NCBI GenBank assembly: GCA_964546015.1
Contig: CAZJHO010000005.1
Span: 132,984 to 196,983, forward strand
Reading direction: 5' to 3'
DNA: 64,000 nt
Source of the DNA: JAFGVL01 sp964546015
GTDB taxonomy: Bacteria; Bacteroidota; Bacteroidia; Bacteroidales; Paludibacteraceae
This document shows, one piece after another, positions 43,894 to 53,289 of this stretch. The notes beneath the pieces were generated by a model. It was given only the letters and a program-made list of their open reading frames with translations. It was not told where the DNA came from and did not search any database. A program made the translations under genes and the position numbers. The first letter of the stretch is position 1. Every line of letters begins with the position of its first letter.

Positions 43894-44928
43894 ATGTCTC
43901 TCTACATTCCCAAAGGCTATAAGCCTATGCTTGAACCCGAAGCAATGGAACAAGCTATAAAAGAAATAAAATTAAAGTTTCAGGAAGAATTGTCGCAGGC
44001 GTTGAATCTCAGACGAGTAACAGCACCCTTATTTATCCTTTCGGGGACAGGTATCAATGATAACTTAAACGGAGTAGAACGCCCCGTTTCGTTCGAGATT
44101 CCTGCTGTGGGTGGTCGAAAAGCCGAGATCGTTCATTCTCTGGCAAAATGGAAACGAATGAAATTAGGTGCTTACGGCATCGAAGCCGGAAAAGGTCTTT
44201 ATACCGATATGAACGCCATTCGCGCTGATGAAGAGCTTGACAACATCCACTCGCTTTATGTGGATCAATGGGATTGGGAACGCACCATTACTGCAGCAGA
44301 CCGTAACCTTGATTTTTTAAAAAGCATGGTGCGTAAAATTTACAACGCCATCAAAGAAACCGAAAAATATATTTGCCAAAAATATCCGCAAATCAAGCCG
44401 GTTTTGAGCGATAGCATCAAATTTGTTCATACCGAAGATTTGCAAAAAGAATATCCGGATTTAACACCCAAAGAGAGAGAAAACGAAGTGGCAAAAAAAT
44501 ATGGTTCGGTATTCATCATCGGTATTGGAGGTGAGTTGGCTGATGGTACAATTCATGATGGTCGCGCGCCGGATTACGACGATTGGAGTACTCCAACAGA
44601 AAATGGTTATAAGGGGCTTAATGGCGATATCGTAGTTTGGAGTCCTGTGTTGGAATCGGCTTACGAACTTTCATCAATGGGAATCCGGGTGGATAAATCG
44701 GCTTTGCAGGTGCAATTAAAAATCCGCCAATGTGAAGAGCGTTTAAGTTTATTATTCCATAAAAGTTTGATGGAAGACAAAATTCCACTTTCTATCGGAG
44801 GTGGTATCGGACAGTCGCGTTTGTGCATGTTTCTTTTGCGTTGTGCACACATTGGTGAAGTACAAGCCAGCATTTGGCCCGAAGAAATGGAACAAACTTG
44901 TATTCAACATGGAATCATTCTTAAATAA
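43894..44928 (+). CDS. asnA: Aspartate-ammonia ligase
   Basis: A 344-residue AsnA, the asparagine synthetase that uses free ammonia rather than glutamine. Family segments: LNLRRVTAPLFILSGTGINDNLNGVERPVSF, AEIVHSLAKWKRMKLGAYGIEAGKGLYTDMNAIRADE, YVDQWDWE and LSIGGGIGQSRLCMFLLRCAHIGEVQASIW, all part of the class II aminoacyl-tRNA-synthetase-like fold. Position in the ammonium cluster fits its substrate. Confidence 0.96.
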   Translation: MSLYIPKGYKPMLEPEAMEQAIKEIKLKFQEELSQALNLRRVTAPLFILSGTGINDNLNGVERPVSFEIPAVGGRKAEIVHSLAKWKRMKLGAYGIEAGKGLYTDMNAIRADEELDNIHSLYVDQWDWERTITAADRNLDFLKSMVRKIYNAIKETEKYICQKYPQIKPVLSDSIKFVHTEDLQKEYPDLTPKERENEVAKKYGSVFIIGIGGELADGTIHDGRAPDYDDWSTPTENGYKGLNGDIVVWSPVLESAYELSSMGIRVDKSALQVQLKIRQCEERLSLLFHKSLMEDKIPLSIGGGIGQSRLCMFLLRCAHIGEVQASIWPEEMEQTCIQHGIILK

Positions 44929-44935
44929 AAAATAA

Positions 44936-45035
44936 AAATGAAAAGTGAAGAATTAGATATAATTCAAGATGCACTTTTAAATTTTTCTAATCTCAAAACT
45001 TATAATTCTTAATTTTTTTAACTCTTAATTAAAAA
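44936..45035. repeat. Quasi-palindrome between asnA and glnN
   Basis: A left arm around AAATGAAAAGTGAAGAATTA and a right arm around TAATTCTTAATTTTTTTAAC, then TCTTAATTAAAA, are imperfectly complementary and fill the 111-bp gap. A 24-codon frame starting at 44938 is an effect of the arm and is not taken as a gene. Confidence 0.5.
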
Positions 45036-45039
45036 TAGT

Positions 45040-47223
45040 ATGTTACGATTTAAAGCCGTAGAAAAAGCATCGGCAAGAAAAGCACTGGAAGTAACTGCTC
45101 CTGCAGCAAAAACTTCTGATTATTTCGGGAAAAATGTGTTTGATAGAACTAAAATGAAAAAATATCTATCCAAAGATACATTGAAATTAGTGTTAAATGC
45201 CATCGACAAAGGCGAACCATTAAATCGAGATGTGGCAAACCATGTAGCTGCCGGTATGCGTATGTGGGCGATGGAAATGGGCGCAACACACTACACTCAC
45301 TGGTTTCATCCGCTTACCGATGGTACAGCCGAAAAGCACGATGCTTTTGTCGAATTGGACGGCGCCGGTGGTATGATCGAAGAATTTTCGGGTAAATTAT
45401 TGGCGCAGCAAGAGCCTGATGCTTCCAGTTTTCCGAGCGGTGGTATTCGAAACACATTCGAAGCGCGTGGTTACACAGCTTGGGATCCGTCTTCGCCGGC
45501 GTTTATTGTGGAAGATACTCTTTGCATTCCAACCGTTTTTATCTCATACACAGGCGAGGCGTTAGACTATAAAACACCTTTGTTGAAATCAATCAATGTC
45601 TTAGATAAAGCGGCTGTAAGCGTATGTAAATATTTTGATAAAAATGTAAAAAAAGTGTTCTCTTACTTAGGTTGGGAGCAAGAATATTTTTTGGTAGATG
45701 AGGCTTTGTACGCAGCTCGTCCTGACCTTATACTAACCGGTCGTACTCTTATGGGGCATGACAGCGCTAAGAACCAACAGTTAGAAGACCATTATTTTGG
45801 CTCGATCCCTACCCGTGTAGCTGCATTTATGCGTGACTTGGAATTTGAATGTTATAAATTAAGCATTCCTGTAAAAACCCGCCATAATGAGGTGGCTCCT
45901 AACCAGTTTGAAGTAGCGCCGATTTTCGAAGAATGTAATTTGGCTGTCGATCATAACCTGTTGCTTATGTCCGTTATGAAGATTGTAGCTCGCCGTCATT
46001 GTTTTCGTGTATTATTGCACGAAAAGCCCTTTAAAGGGATCAATGGGTCTGGTAAGCACAACAACTGGTCGATGGGTACGGATACCGGTGTAAATCTATT
46101 ATCGCCGGGAAAAAATGCGAAAGAAAATCTTCAATTCATCACTTTTGTATCGAATGTGTTGATGGCGGTTTACAAAAATAATGCATTGCTTAAAGCAAGT
46201 ATTTCATCGGCAACTAACGCACACCGTCTGGGAGCTAATGAAGCGCCTCCGGCTATTATTTCTATCTTTATGGGAACTCAAATTTCGGCTTTGCTAGATA
46301 GTTTGGAGTCCGGCACAGGTGTTAGAGGGATTCATTTGCAAGAAAAAACAAGCACTCGATTGTCCCTTAGCCATATTCCCGAGATTTTGGTAGATAATGC
46401 CGATCGTAACCGTACATCGCCTTTCGCCTTTACCGGAAACCGTTTCGAGTTTCGTGCCGTAGGTTCTTCGGCAAACTGTGCCTCTGCTATGCTTGTGCTC
46501 AATACTGCTGTAGCAGGACAGTTAAAAATCTTCAAACAAGAGGTGGATGCGCTTATCGCACAAGGCAAAGATAAGGAAAAAGCTATTCTTACTATTGTGC
46601 GTAAAAACATAAAGGAATCTAAAAAAATTCGTTTCGATGGCAATGGTTACAGTGATGAGTGGAAAGCTGAAGCTGCCAAACGAGGATTGGATTGTGAAAC
46701 CTGCGTGCCGGTTATTTTTGATGCTTATTTGACTAAACAAAGTGTAAAATTATTCACCGAAACAGGTGTGTTGAGTGAAAAAGAGCTTCATGCCCGCAAC
46801 GAAGTAAAATGGGAACAATATACTAAGAAAGTGCAAATCGAAGCGCGTGTATTGGGTGATTTGGCAATGAACCATATCATTCCCGTAGCTACTCGTTATC
46901 AAGGTTTATTACTCGACAATGTATCTAAAATTTACACGCTATACACACCCGAAAAGACTGATACGATAGCTCGTCATAATTTGAATATTATAGAGGACAT
47001 CGCCACACACTTAAATAAAATTAAAGAACAAGTAGATGAAATGGTCGCAGCTCGGAAAATAGCCAACAAGATAGAAAACGAACGAGAGAAAGCATTTGCT
47101 TACTGTACCAAGATAGTGCCGTATTTGGATTCAATCCGTTACCACATTGATAAGCTCGAACTTATTGTTGATAACGAAATGTGGACACTGCCTAAATACC
47201 GTGAGTTGTTGTTTATCAGATAA
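45040..47223 (+). CDS. glnN: Glutamine synthetase, type III
   Basis: A 727-residue GSIII, the glutamine synthetase typical of Bacteroidetes, which fixes ammonia on glutamate using ATP. Signatures: THWFHPLTDGTAEKHDAF, GGIRNTFEARGYTAWDPSSPAFI, NQFEVAPIFEECNLAVDHN, INGSGKHNNWSMGTD and PFAFTGNRFEFRAVGSSANCA. Type III enzymes are dodecamers and are not adenylylated. Length is as usual for the class. Confidence 0.97.
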   Translation: MLRFKAVEKASARKALEVTAPAAKTSDYFGKNVFDRTKMKKYLSKDTLKLVLNAIDKGEPLNRDVANHVAAGMRMWAMEMGATHYTHWFHPLTDGTAEKHDAFVELDGAGGMIEEFSGKLLAQQEPDASSFPSGGIRNTFEARGYTAWDPSSPAFIVEDTLCIPTVFISYTGEALDYKTPLLKSINVLDKAAVSVCKYFDKNVKKVFSYLGWEQEYFLVDEALYAARPDLILTGRTLMGHDSAKNQQLEDHYFGSIPTRVAAFMRDLEFECYKLSIPVKTRHNEVAPNQFEVAPIFEECNLAVDHNLLLMSVMKIVARRHCFRVLLHEKPFKGINGSGKHNNWSMGTDTGVNLLSPGKNAKENLQFITFVSNVLMAVYKNNALLKASISSATNAHRLGANEAPPAIISIFMGTQISALLDSLESGTGVRGIHLQEKTSTRLSLSHIPEILVDNADRNRTSPFAFTGNRFEFRAVGSSANCASAMLVLNTAVAGQLKIFKQEVDALIAQGKDKEKAILTIVRKNIKESKKIRFDGNGYSDEWKAEAAKRGLDCETCVPVIFDAYLTKQSVKLFTETGVLSEKELHARNEVKWEQYTKKVQIEARVLGDLAMNHIIPVATRYQGLLLDNVSKIYTLYTPEKTDTIARHNLNIIEDIATHLNKIKEQVDEMVAARKIANKIENEREKAFAYCTKIVPYLDSIRYHIDKLELIVDNEMWTLPKYRELLFIR

Positions 47224-47230
47224 CAAAATA

Positions 47231-47331
47231 AATTAAAAATGAAGAATGAAGAGTTAAGAATTGACTTAATTGAAGCAATAAATTCTAATTTTGCTAAAAA
47301 TTCTTAATGTCTTACTTAACTCTTAATTTCA
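47231..47331. repeat. Quasi-palindrome between glnN and gltB
   Basis: A left arm (AATTAAAAATGAAGAATGAA followed by GAGTTAAGAATT) and a right arm (AATTCTTAATGTCTTACTTA followed by ACTCTTAATTT) are imperfect inverted copies of about 32 nt built on GAGTTAAGAA. They occupy nearly the whole 114-bp gap. Confidence 0.6.
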
Positions 47332-47337
47332 AAAATT

Positions 47338-50300
47338 ATGCTTCAAAACAATCTATATAACCCTGCTAATGAGCACGATGCCTGTGGAGTCGGACTGATA
47401 GTTGATATACATGGCAATAGATCGCACGAAATCGTGGAGAAGGGGATGCAGGTGCTCGAAAATATGCTCCATCGTGGAGCCGAAAGTGCAGATAACAAAA
47501 CAGGCGATGGTGCCGGAATTACCTTGCAAATACCGCATGAGTTTATTCTCTTGCAAGGTATTCCTGTGCCCGAAAGGGGTAAATACGGCACCGGACTTGT
47601 TTTTCTTCCCAAAGAAAAGGAAAAAGCTGCATCGTGTATCGAAATCATACAAACTGTTTTGCAGCAAGAAGGATTAACAATGCTCGCCATGCGCGAAGTG
47701 CCTGTTAATAGTCAAATATTAGGCGAAATTTCTCGTGCTAATGAACCTCAAATCAAACAGATTTTTGTAACTGATAATAACCATTTGTATGGTGTCGAAT
47801 TGGAACGCAAGTTATATATTGCCCGTAAGAAAATGGAGAAATTTTTTCTCCGCTCCGAGGCAAAATCGGAAGCTTACATTGTAAGTCTTTCTTCTCAACG
47901 CATTGTGTATAAAGGTATGCTCACTTCTATTCAGCTGCGGGAATATTTCCACGATTTGAGTGATGCGAATTTTACCAGTGCTTTGGCTTTGGTGCATTCT
48001 CGTTTTAGCACCAATACTTTTCCGTCTTGGAAATTGGCACAGCCTTTCCGTTTGCTCGGGCATAATGGCGAGATAAATACCATTCGTGGTAATCGTTATT
48101 GGATGGAAGCGCGCGAAAGTATTTTGCAAGCTCCACAGTTGGGTAATCCTGAAGATATTTTTCCTATTATACAACCTGAAATGAGCGATAGTGCTTCGCT
48201 TGATAATGTGTTGGAATTTTTAGTAATGTCCGGGAAATCGCTTCCGCACGCTATGGCTATGCTTGTTCCTGAAAGTTGGAACGATAAGAATCCTATCTCC
48301 GACGAACTGAAAGCCTTTTACGAATACCATAGTATATTGATGGAGCCATGGGATGGACCTGCTGCGTTGCTTTTTACCGATGGTCGCTATGCCGGCGGTA
48401 TGCTTGATCGAAATGGGCTGCGTCCGGGTCGTTATCTAATAACCAAAAACGATGTAATGGTGATTGCTTCCGAAACAGGTGTGTTACCGTTTCATGCTTC
48501 CGAGATCAAACAAAAAGGACGGCTCAAACCCGGTAAAATGATATTGATTGACACCCACGAAGGAAAAATTCATTATGATGCCGAAATAAAAAAAGAATTG
48601 GCTTCTGCTCATCCTTATGCCGAGTGGTTGGCTCAAAACCGTATTATTCTTTCCAATATATCTTCGGGACGAACTGTAAAACATACGGTGGAAAATCTGC
48701 TTCAACAATTGGTTGCGTTCGGGTATTCGAAAGAAGATATTGAGAAAATTATTCTGCCAATGGCGGACGAAGGTAAAGAACCTGTCGGATCGATGGGTAA
48801 TGATACACCGTTGGCTGTTTTGTCCGAAAAACCGCAACGCTTATTTAACTATTTCCGTCAGCTGTTTGCACAAGTTACTAATCCGCCTATCGACCCGATT
48901 CGCGAAGAGTTGGTGATGTCCTTATCGCTTTATATCGGTTGTTTGGAAAAAAATCTGCTTGAGCCGTCATCTCAGTTATGTAAAATGGTAAAATTGCAAA
49001 GTCCGGTACTGAATAATACAGATTTGGATATCTTGCGCAATCTCGGATATAAAGGCTTTAAAACAACCACAATACCGATGTTTTTTGATGCGACAAATCC
49101 TATTGATGCCGAAAAAAATCTGGCTGGAGCAGTAAAAAAATTATGTCGGAAAGCTGAACAAGCAGTGGACGAAGGCTATAATTACATTATTCTTAGCGAT
49201 AAAGGTGTAAACAAATATTTCGCTGCTATTCCTTCGTTATTGGCAGTATCGGGAGTGCATCATCATTTAATTGACAAGCGCAAACGGATGCAAACCGCTG
49301 TAATTATAGAAACTGCCGAAGCCCGCGAAGTAATGCATTATGCATTATTGTTCGGTTTTGGAGCTACGGCTGTCAATCCTTATATGGCATTTGCCATATT
49401 GCACGATAAAGTAAAAAATCACGAAATACAATTAGATTATCATACTGCCGAAAAAAATTATATAAAATCAATCAATAAAGGTTTGTTGAAGATTCTTTCT
49501 AAAATGGGAATCTCTACTTTGCGAAGCTATCGGGGTGCTCAAATATTTGAGGCTTTAGGTATTAGTCAACAATTGCTCGACAAATATTTCCGTGGTATGA
49601 CATCGTCTATTGACGGTATTACTCTTGAGGATATTGCTAAAGATACTTTGATTCAACATGCCGCAGCTTTTTCTTCTGATGAAATTGATTTGGAAAATAA
49701 CGGAATTTATGCATACCGTTGTCATGGCGAGTATCATGCATGGAATCCCGAAACTATTTCTAAGTTACAAATCGCAACTCGTACCGGGGATTATGTCAAG
49801 TTTAAAGAATACACTCATATTGTGGATGAAAAATCGCAACCGGTATTTTTGCGTGATTTACTTACTTTCAAACGAAATCCGATCGATATTGCAGAAGTAG
49901 AACCGGTATTCGAAATCACTAAACGCTTTGTAACCGGAGCCATGTCGTTTGGTTCTATCAGCAAGGAAGCGCACGAGGCTATCGCCATTGCTCTGAATAT
50001 GATTCATGGTAAAAGCAATACTGGCGAAGGTGGCGAAAATTCTGCCCGTTTTCATATTGGTGAAGACGGACTTAACCGCCGGAGTGCTATCAAACAAATT
50101 GCTTCAGGGCGTTTTGGAGTAACGGCTGAATATTTGGTGAATGCCGACGAGTTACAAATTAAAATAGCACAAGGCGCAAAACCGGGCGAAGGCGGACAAC
50201 TTCCGGGGTTCAAGGTGGACAAAATTATTGCCGAAACTCGTCATTCGATACCCGGCATTACTCTTATTTCGCCGCCACCACACCATGATATTTATTCCAT

Positions 50301-51828
50301 CGAAGATTTGGCACAACTTATTTTCGATTTGAAAAATATCAATCCGCAAGCACGCATCAGTGTTAAATTGGTTGCTGAAAGCGGTGTAGGAACTATTGCC
50401 GCTGGGGTAGCCAAAGCCAAAGCCGATGTAATTGTTATTAGCGGTGCCGAAGGTGGTACAGGAGCCAGCCCGATCAGTTCTATTAAACATGCAGGTATTC
50501 CGGGCGAGCTTGGTTTAGCTGAAACACAACAAACATTGGTGATGAATAACTTGCGTGGTTTTGTTCGCCTGCAAACCGACGGACAACTGAAAACCGGAAA
50601 AGATATCATTACTGCTGCTTTGATGGGTGCCGAAGAATTCGGTTTTGCTACCAGTGCATTAATTGTGCTTGGCTGTGTGATGATGCGCAAATGCCACTTG
50701 AATTCTTGTCCGGTAGGTGTTGCTACGCAAAACGAAGAATTGCGTGCCCGTTTTAGAGGCAAATACGAATATGTGGTTAATTTTATGAATTTCTTGGCAG
50801 AAGAAGTGCGTGAGCATTTGGCAGAAATGGGATTCCGTAGCCTCGATGAAATAATCGGACGAGCCGATTTACTTGAAGCACGGAAACTGAGTGATAATCC
50901 GAAAGTTGGAAAAATCAATCTATCCAAGTTAATGTATTTCGACAATAGCGGGAATGATGTTAAATGCACCAAAATGCAAGACCATAAAATAGACCAAATC
51001 CTTGATCTTACATTGATAGAACAAGCGAAGCGGGCTATTGAGCATGCAAAGCCGGTAACGATACATTCTGCTATAACCAATGTCAACCGTTCAGCCGGAG
51101 CTATGCTTTCGGGCGAGGTTGCCAAACGCTATGGCAATGCAGGATTACCGGACGGAAGTATTACCGTAAATTTTACAGGTTCTGCCGGACAAAGTTTTGG
51201 AGCATTTCTTTCGCATGGAATTAATTTTAACCTCGAAGGCGAAGCTAACGACTATTTGGGTAAAGGATTATCCGGTGGTCGAATATCTCTCAAAATACCT
51301 GCCGGTACAATATTCGAGCCTGAAAAAAATATCATTGCCGGAAATACATTGCTTTACGGGGCAACCTCAGGTGAAGTATATATTAACGGGCGAGTGGGCG
51401 AGCGTTTTTGTGTGCGGAACAGTGGTGCAATAGCGGTTGTTGAGGGCGCCGGTGATCATTGTTGCGAATATATGACAGGCGGTCGTACCGTAGTGCTTGG
51501 TGCAACAGGTAAAAATTTTGCGGCAGGTATGAGCGGAGGTCTGGCGTATGTACTTGATATGGACAGAAATTTCGATTATTTCTGTAATATGGAAATGGTA
51601 GAATTATCGTTGTTGGAAGATAAATACGATATAAACGAACTACAAACTTTGATAACCAATCATGTGCAGCACACACAAAGCCCATTCGGAAAGAAGATTC
51701 TGGAACAATGGGAACACTATTTGCCGTATTTTATCAAAGTAACTCCGATTGAATACAAAAAAATAGTACAAGAGCAGAAAATGGAGGCGCTTAAAAACAA
51801 AATAGCCTTAGTAGAGTCGGACTATTAA
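47338..51828 (+). CDS. gltB: Glutamate synthase, large subunit
   Basis: A 1496-residue GOGAT alpha chain. The N-terminal glutaminase nucleophile is Cys16 (NEHDACGVGLIVDIHG), exposed after loss of a short propeptide. A central domain and the FMN-binding synthase barrel follow (GAMSFGSISKEAHEAIAIALN; KPGEGGQLPGFKV; ISGAEGGTGASP). The 3Fe-4S cluster cysteines are in CVMMRKCHLNSCPVGVATQ. A C-terminal glycine-rich beta-helix (GAEGGTG...GLSGGRI; GATSGEVYINGRVGERF; GMSGGLAYVLD) closes it. It makes two glutamates from glutamine and 2-oxoglutarate and works with gltD downstream. Confidence 0.97.
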   Translation: MLQNNLYNPANEHDACGVGLIVDIHGNRSHEIVEKGMQVLENMLHRGAESADNKTGDGAGITLQIPHEFILLQGIPVPERGKYGTGLVFLPKEKEKAASCIEIIQTVLQQEGLTMLAMREVPVNSQILGEISRANEPQIKQIFVTDNNHLYGVELERKLYIARKKMEKFFLRSEAKSEAYIVSLSSQRIVYKGMLTSIQLREYFHDLSDANFTSALALVHSRFSTNTFPSWKLAQPFRLLGHNGEINTIRGNRYWMEARESILQAPQLGNPEDIFPIIQPEMSDSASLDNVLEFLVMSGKSLPHAMAMLVPESWNDKNPISDELKAFYEYHSILMEPWDGPAALLFTDGRYAGGMLDRNGLRPGRYLITKNDVMVIASETGVLPFHASEIKQKGRLKPGKMILIDTHEGKIHYDAEIKKELASAHPYAEWLAQNRIILSNISSGRTVKHTVENLLQQLVAFGYSKEDIEKIILPMADEGKEPVGSMGNDTPLAVLSEKPQRLFNYFRQLFAQVTNPPIDPIREELVMSLSLYIGCLEKNLLEPSSQLCKMVKLQSPVLNNTDLDILRNLGYKGFKTTTIPMFFDATNPIDAEKNLAGAVKKLCRKAEQAVDEGYNYIILSDKGVNKYFAAIPSLLAVSGVHHHLIDKRKRMQTAVIIETAEAREVMHYALLFGFGATAVNPYMAFAILHDKVKNHEIQLDYHTAEKNYIKSINKGLLKILSKMGISTLRSYRGAQIFEALGISQQLLDKYFRGMTSSIDGITLEDIAKDTLIQHAAAFSSDEIDLENNGIYAYRCHGEYHAWNPETISKLQIATRTGDYVKFKEYTHIVDEKSQPVFLRDLLTFKRNPIDIAEVEPVFEITKRFVTGAMSFGSISKEAHEAIAIALNMIHGKSNTGEGGENSARFHIGEDGLNRRSAIKQIASGRFGVTAEYLVNADELQIKIAQGAKPGEGGQLPGFKVDKIIAETRHSIPGITLISPPPHHDIYSIEDLAQLIFDLKNINPQARISVKLVAESGVGTIAAGVAKAKADVIVISGAEGGTGASPISSIKHAGIPGELGLAETQQTLVMNNLRGFVRLQTDGQLKTGKDIITAALMGAEEFGFATSALIVLGCVMMRKCHLNSCPVGVATQNEELRARFRGKYEYVVNFMNFLAEEVREHLAEMGFRSLDEIIGRADLLEARKLSDNPKVGKINLSKLMYFDNSGNDVKCTKMQDHKIDQILDLTLIEQAKRAIEHAKPVTIHSAITNVNRSAGAMLSGEVAKRYGNAGLPDGSITVNFTGSAGQSFGAFLSHGINFNLEGEANDYLGKGLSGGRISLKIPAGTIFEPEKNIIAGNTLLYGATSGEVYINGRVGERFCVRNSGAIAVVEGAGDHCCEYMTGGRTVVLGATGKNFAAGMSGGLAYVLDMDRNFDYFCNMEMVELSLLEDKYDINELQTLITNHVQHTQSPFGKKILEQWEHYLPYFIKVTPIEYKKIVQEQKMEALKNKIALVESDY

Positions 51829-51831
51829 TAG

Positions 51832-51875
51832 ATCAAGAATCAAAAGGTTATTGTCTGAGTTCTTAATTCTTAATT
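51832..51875. repeat. Weak quasi-palindrome between gltB and gltD
   Basis: AGATCAAGAATCAAAAGG on the left and GTTCTTAATTCTTAATTGAT on the right are partly complementary, similar in wording to the arms in the other gaps of the cluster. Confidence 0.35.
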
Positions 51876-53289
51876 GATTATGCATAATACATTTTTAAAA
51901 GTAAATAGAAAAGAAGCCGGTTATCGCCCTGTTATGGAACGCATTGCCGATTTTGGCGAGGTGGAGCAAACCCTCAATAGCGAAGACCGTATGTTGCAGG
52001 CTTCACGCTGTATGGAGTGTGGAGTGCCGTTTTGTCATTGGGCTTGTCCGTTGGGTAATCTTAATCCGGAGTGGCAGGCATTATTAGCCGAGGGAAAGTG
52101 GTTTGAGGCATACGATTTGCTGACCGAAACTAATAATTTCCCCGAATTCACAGGGCGTGTATGTCCTGCATTGTGCGAAAAAAGCTGTGTATTGAAGCTT
52201 AATGAGCAATCCGTTACTTCGCGCGAGAATGAAGCGGCAGTGGCCGAGCATGCGTTTTTGGAAGGATATGTAAAACCTCGTCCACCTAAAATACGCACAG
52301 TGAAAAAAGTAGCCGTTGTTGGTGCCGGTCCTGCCGGACTGGCGGCTGCCGATATCCTCAACAGGCAAGGACACTCCGTAGTTGTTTACGAGAAAGACCA
52401 GGCTGCAGGAGGGTTACTTCGCTTAGGAATTCCCGATTTTAAGCTTAATAAACAAGTAATAGATCGCCGGATAGCTATTCTTAAAGCTGAAGGAATCGTA
52501 TTTAAATGTGGGGTAGAGGTAGGTAAAGATATTTCACATGAAAAGTTGCTTGCCGATTTCGATGCCGTATGCCTGGCGGTAGGCGCAGGTCAACCGCGCG
52601 ACCTTAATGCCGATGGACGCAACTTAGAGGGTGTTTATTTTGCACTTGATTTTCTTCAACAACAAAACAGATTGGTAGCCGGAGCAACTATTCCTGCCGA
52701 AGAGCTTATTTCTGCTAAAGGCAAAAGCGTATTGGTTATTGGTGGTGGAGATACGGGTTCTGACTGTGTGGGGACATCTATTCGTCAAAAAGCCCTTAAT
52801 GTAACGCAAATTGAAATCATGCCACAGCCGCCCGAAGTTTGTAATCCTGCTACTCCTTGGCCTCTCTATCCTAATGTGCTGAAAACATCCAGTTCGCACC
52901 TCGAAGGTTGCACTCGCCGTTGGAATTTGAGTACCCGCCGTTTTATCGGCGAAAATGGCAAATTAACAGGCGTAGAAGTGGTAGAAGTAAAATGGACGAT
53001 TTTACCCGATGGAAAAATGTGCATGACCGAAGTGGGAAAACCGGAAATAATCAAAGCAGAATTAGTACTTTTGTGCATGGGCTTTGTGCATCCTGTACAC
53101 GAGGGGTTGTTGGACGGCTTGGGCGTAACCTACGATGTAAGAGGAAATGTAGCTACAACAACACCTTTTCAATCGTCAATACCCAAAGTATTTACCGCTG
53201 GTGATGCCCTTACCGGAGCAAGCCTTGTTGTGAGAGCCATTGATTCGGGGCGAAAATCAGCCCAAGCAATCAATGATTTTTTGAAGTAA
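51874..53289 (+). CDS. gltD: Glutamate synthase, small subunit
   Basis: A 471-residue beta chain that passes electrons from NAD(P)H through FAD to GltB. N-terminal 4Fe-4S cysteines are in SRCMECGVPFCHWACPLGN and FTGRVCPALCEKSCVL. The FAD-binding motif is VAVVGAGPAGLAAADIL, the NAD(P)-binding motif VLVIGGGDTGSDCVGT, and the C-terminal FTAGDALTGASLVVRAIDSGRKSA closes the FAD site. Its TAA stop overlaps the nadE start by one base (TAATG), so the two are translationally coupled. Confidence 0.96.
   Translation: MIMHNTFLKVNRKEAGYRPVMERIADFGEVEQTLNSEDRMLQASRCMECGVPFCHWACPLGNLNPEWQALLAEGKWFEAYDLLTETNNFPEFTGRVCPALCEKSCVLKLNEQSVTSRENEAAVAEHAFLEGYVKPRPPKIRTVKKVAVVGAGPAGLAAADILNRQGHSVVVYEKDQAAGGLLRLGIPDFKLNKQVIDRRIAILKAEGIVFKCGVEVGKDISHEKLLADFDAVCLAVGAGQPRDLNADGRNLEGVYFALDFLQQQNRLVAGATIPAEELISAKGKSVLVIGGGDTGSDCVGTSIRQKALNVTQIEIMPQPPEVCNPATPWPLYPNVLKTSSSHLEGCTRRWNLSTRRFIGENGKLTGVEVVEVKWTILPDGKMCMTEVGKPEIIKAELVLLCMGFVHPVHEGLLDGLGVTYDVRGNVATTTPFQSSIPKVFTAGDALTGASLVVRAIDSGRKSAQAINDFLK

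Noticed and set aside
44938..45012. 24-codon frame MKSEELDIIQDALLNFSNLK... between asnA and glnN
   Set aside because: It lies entirely on the arms of the quasi-palindrome and has no relatives I recognise.
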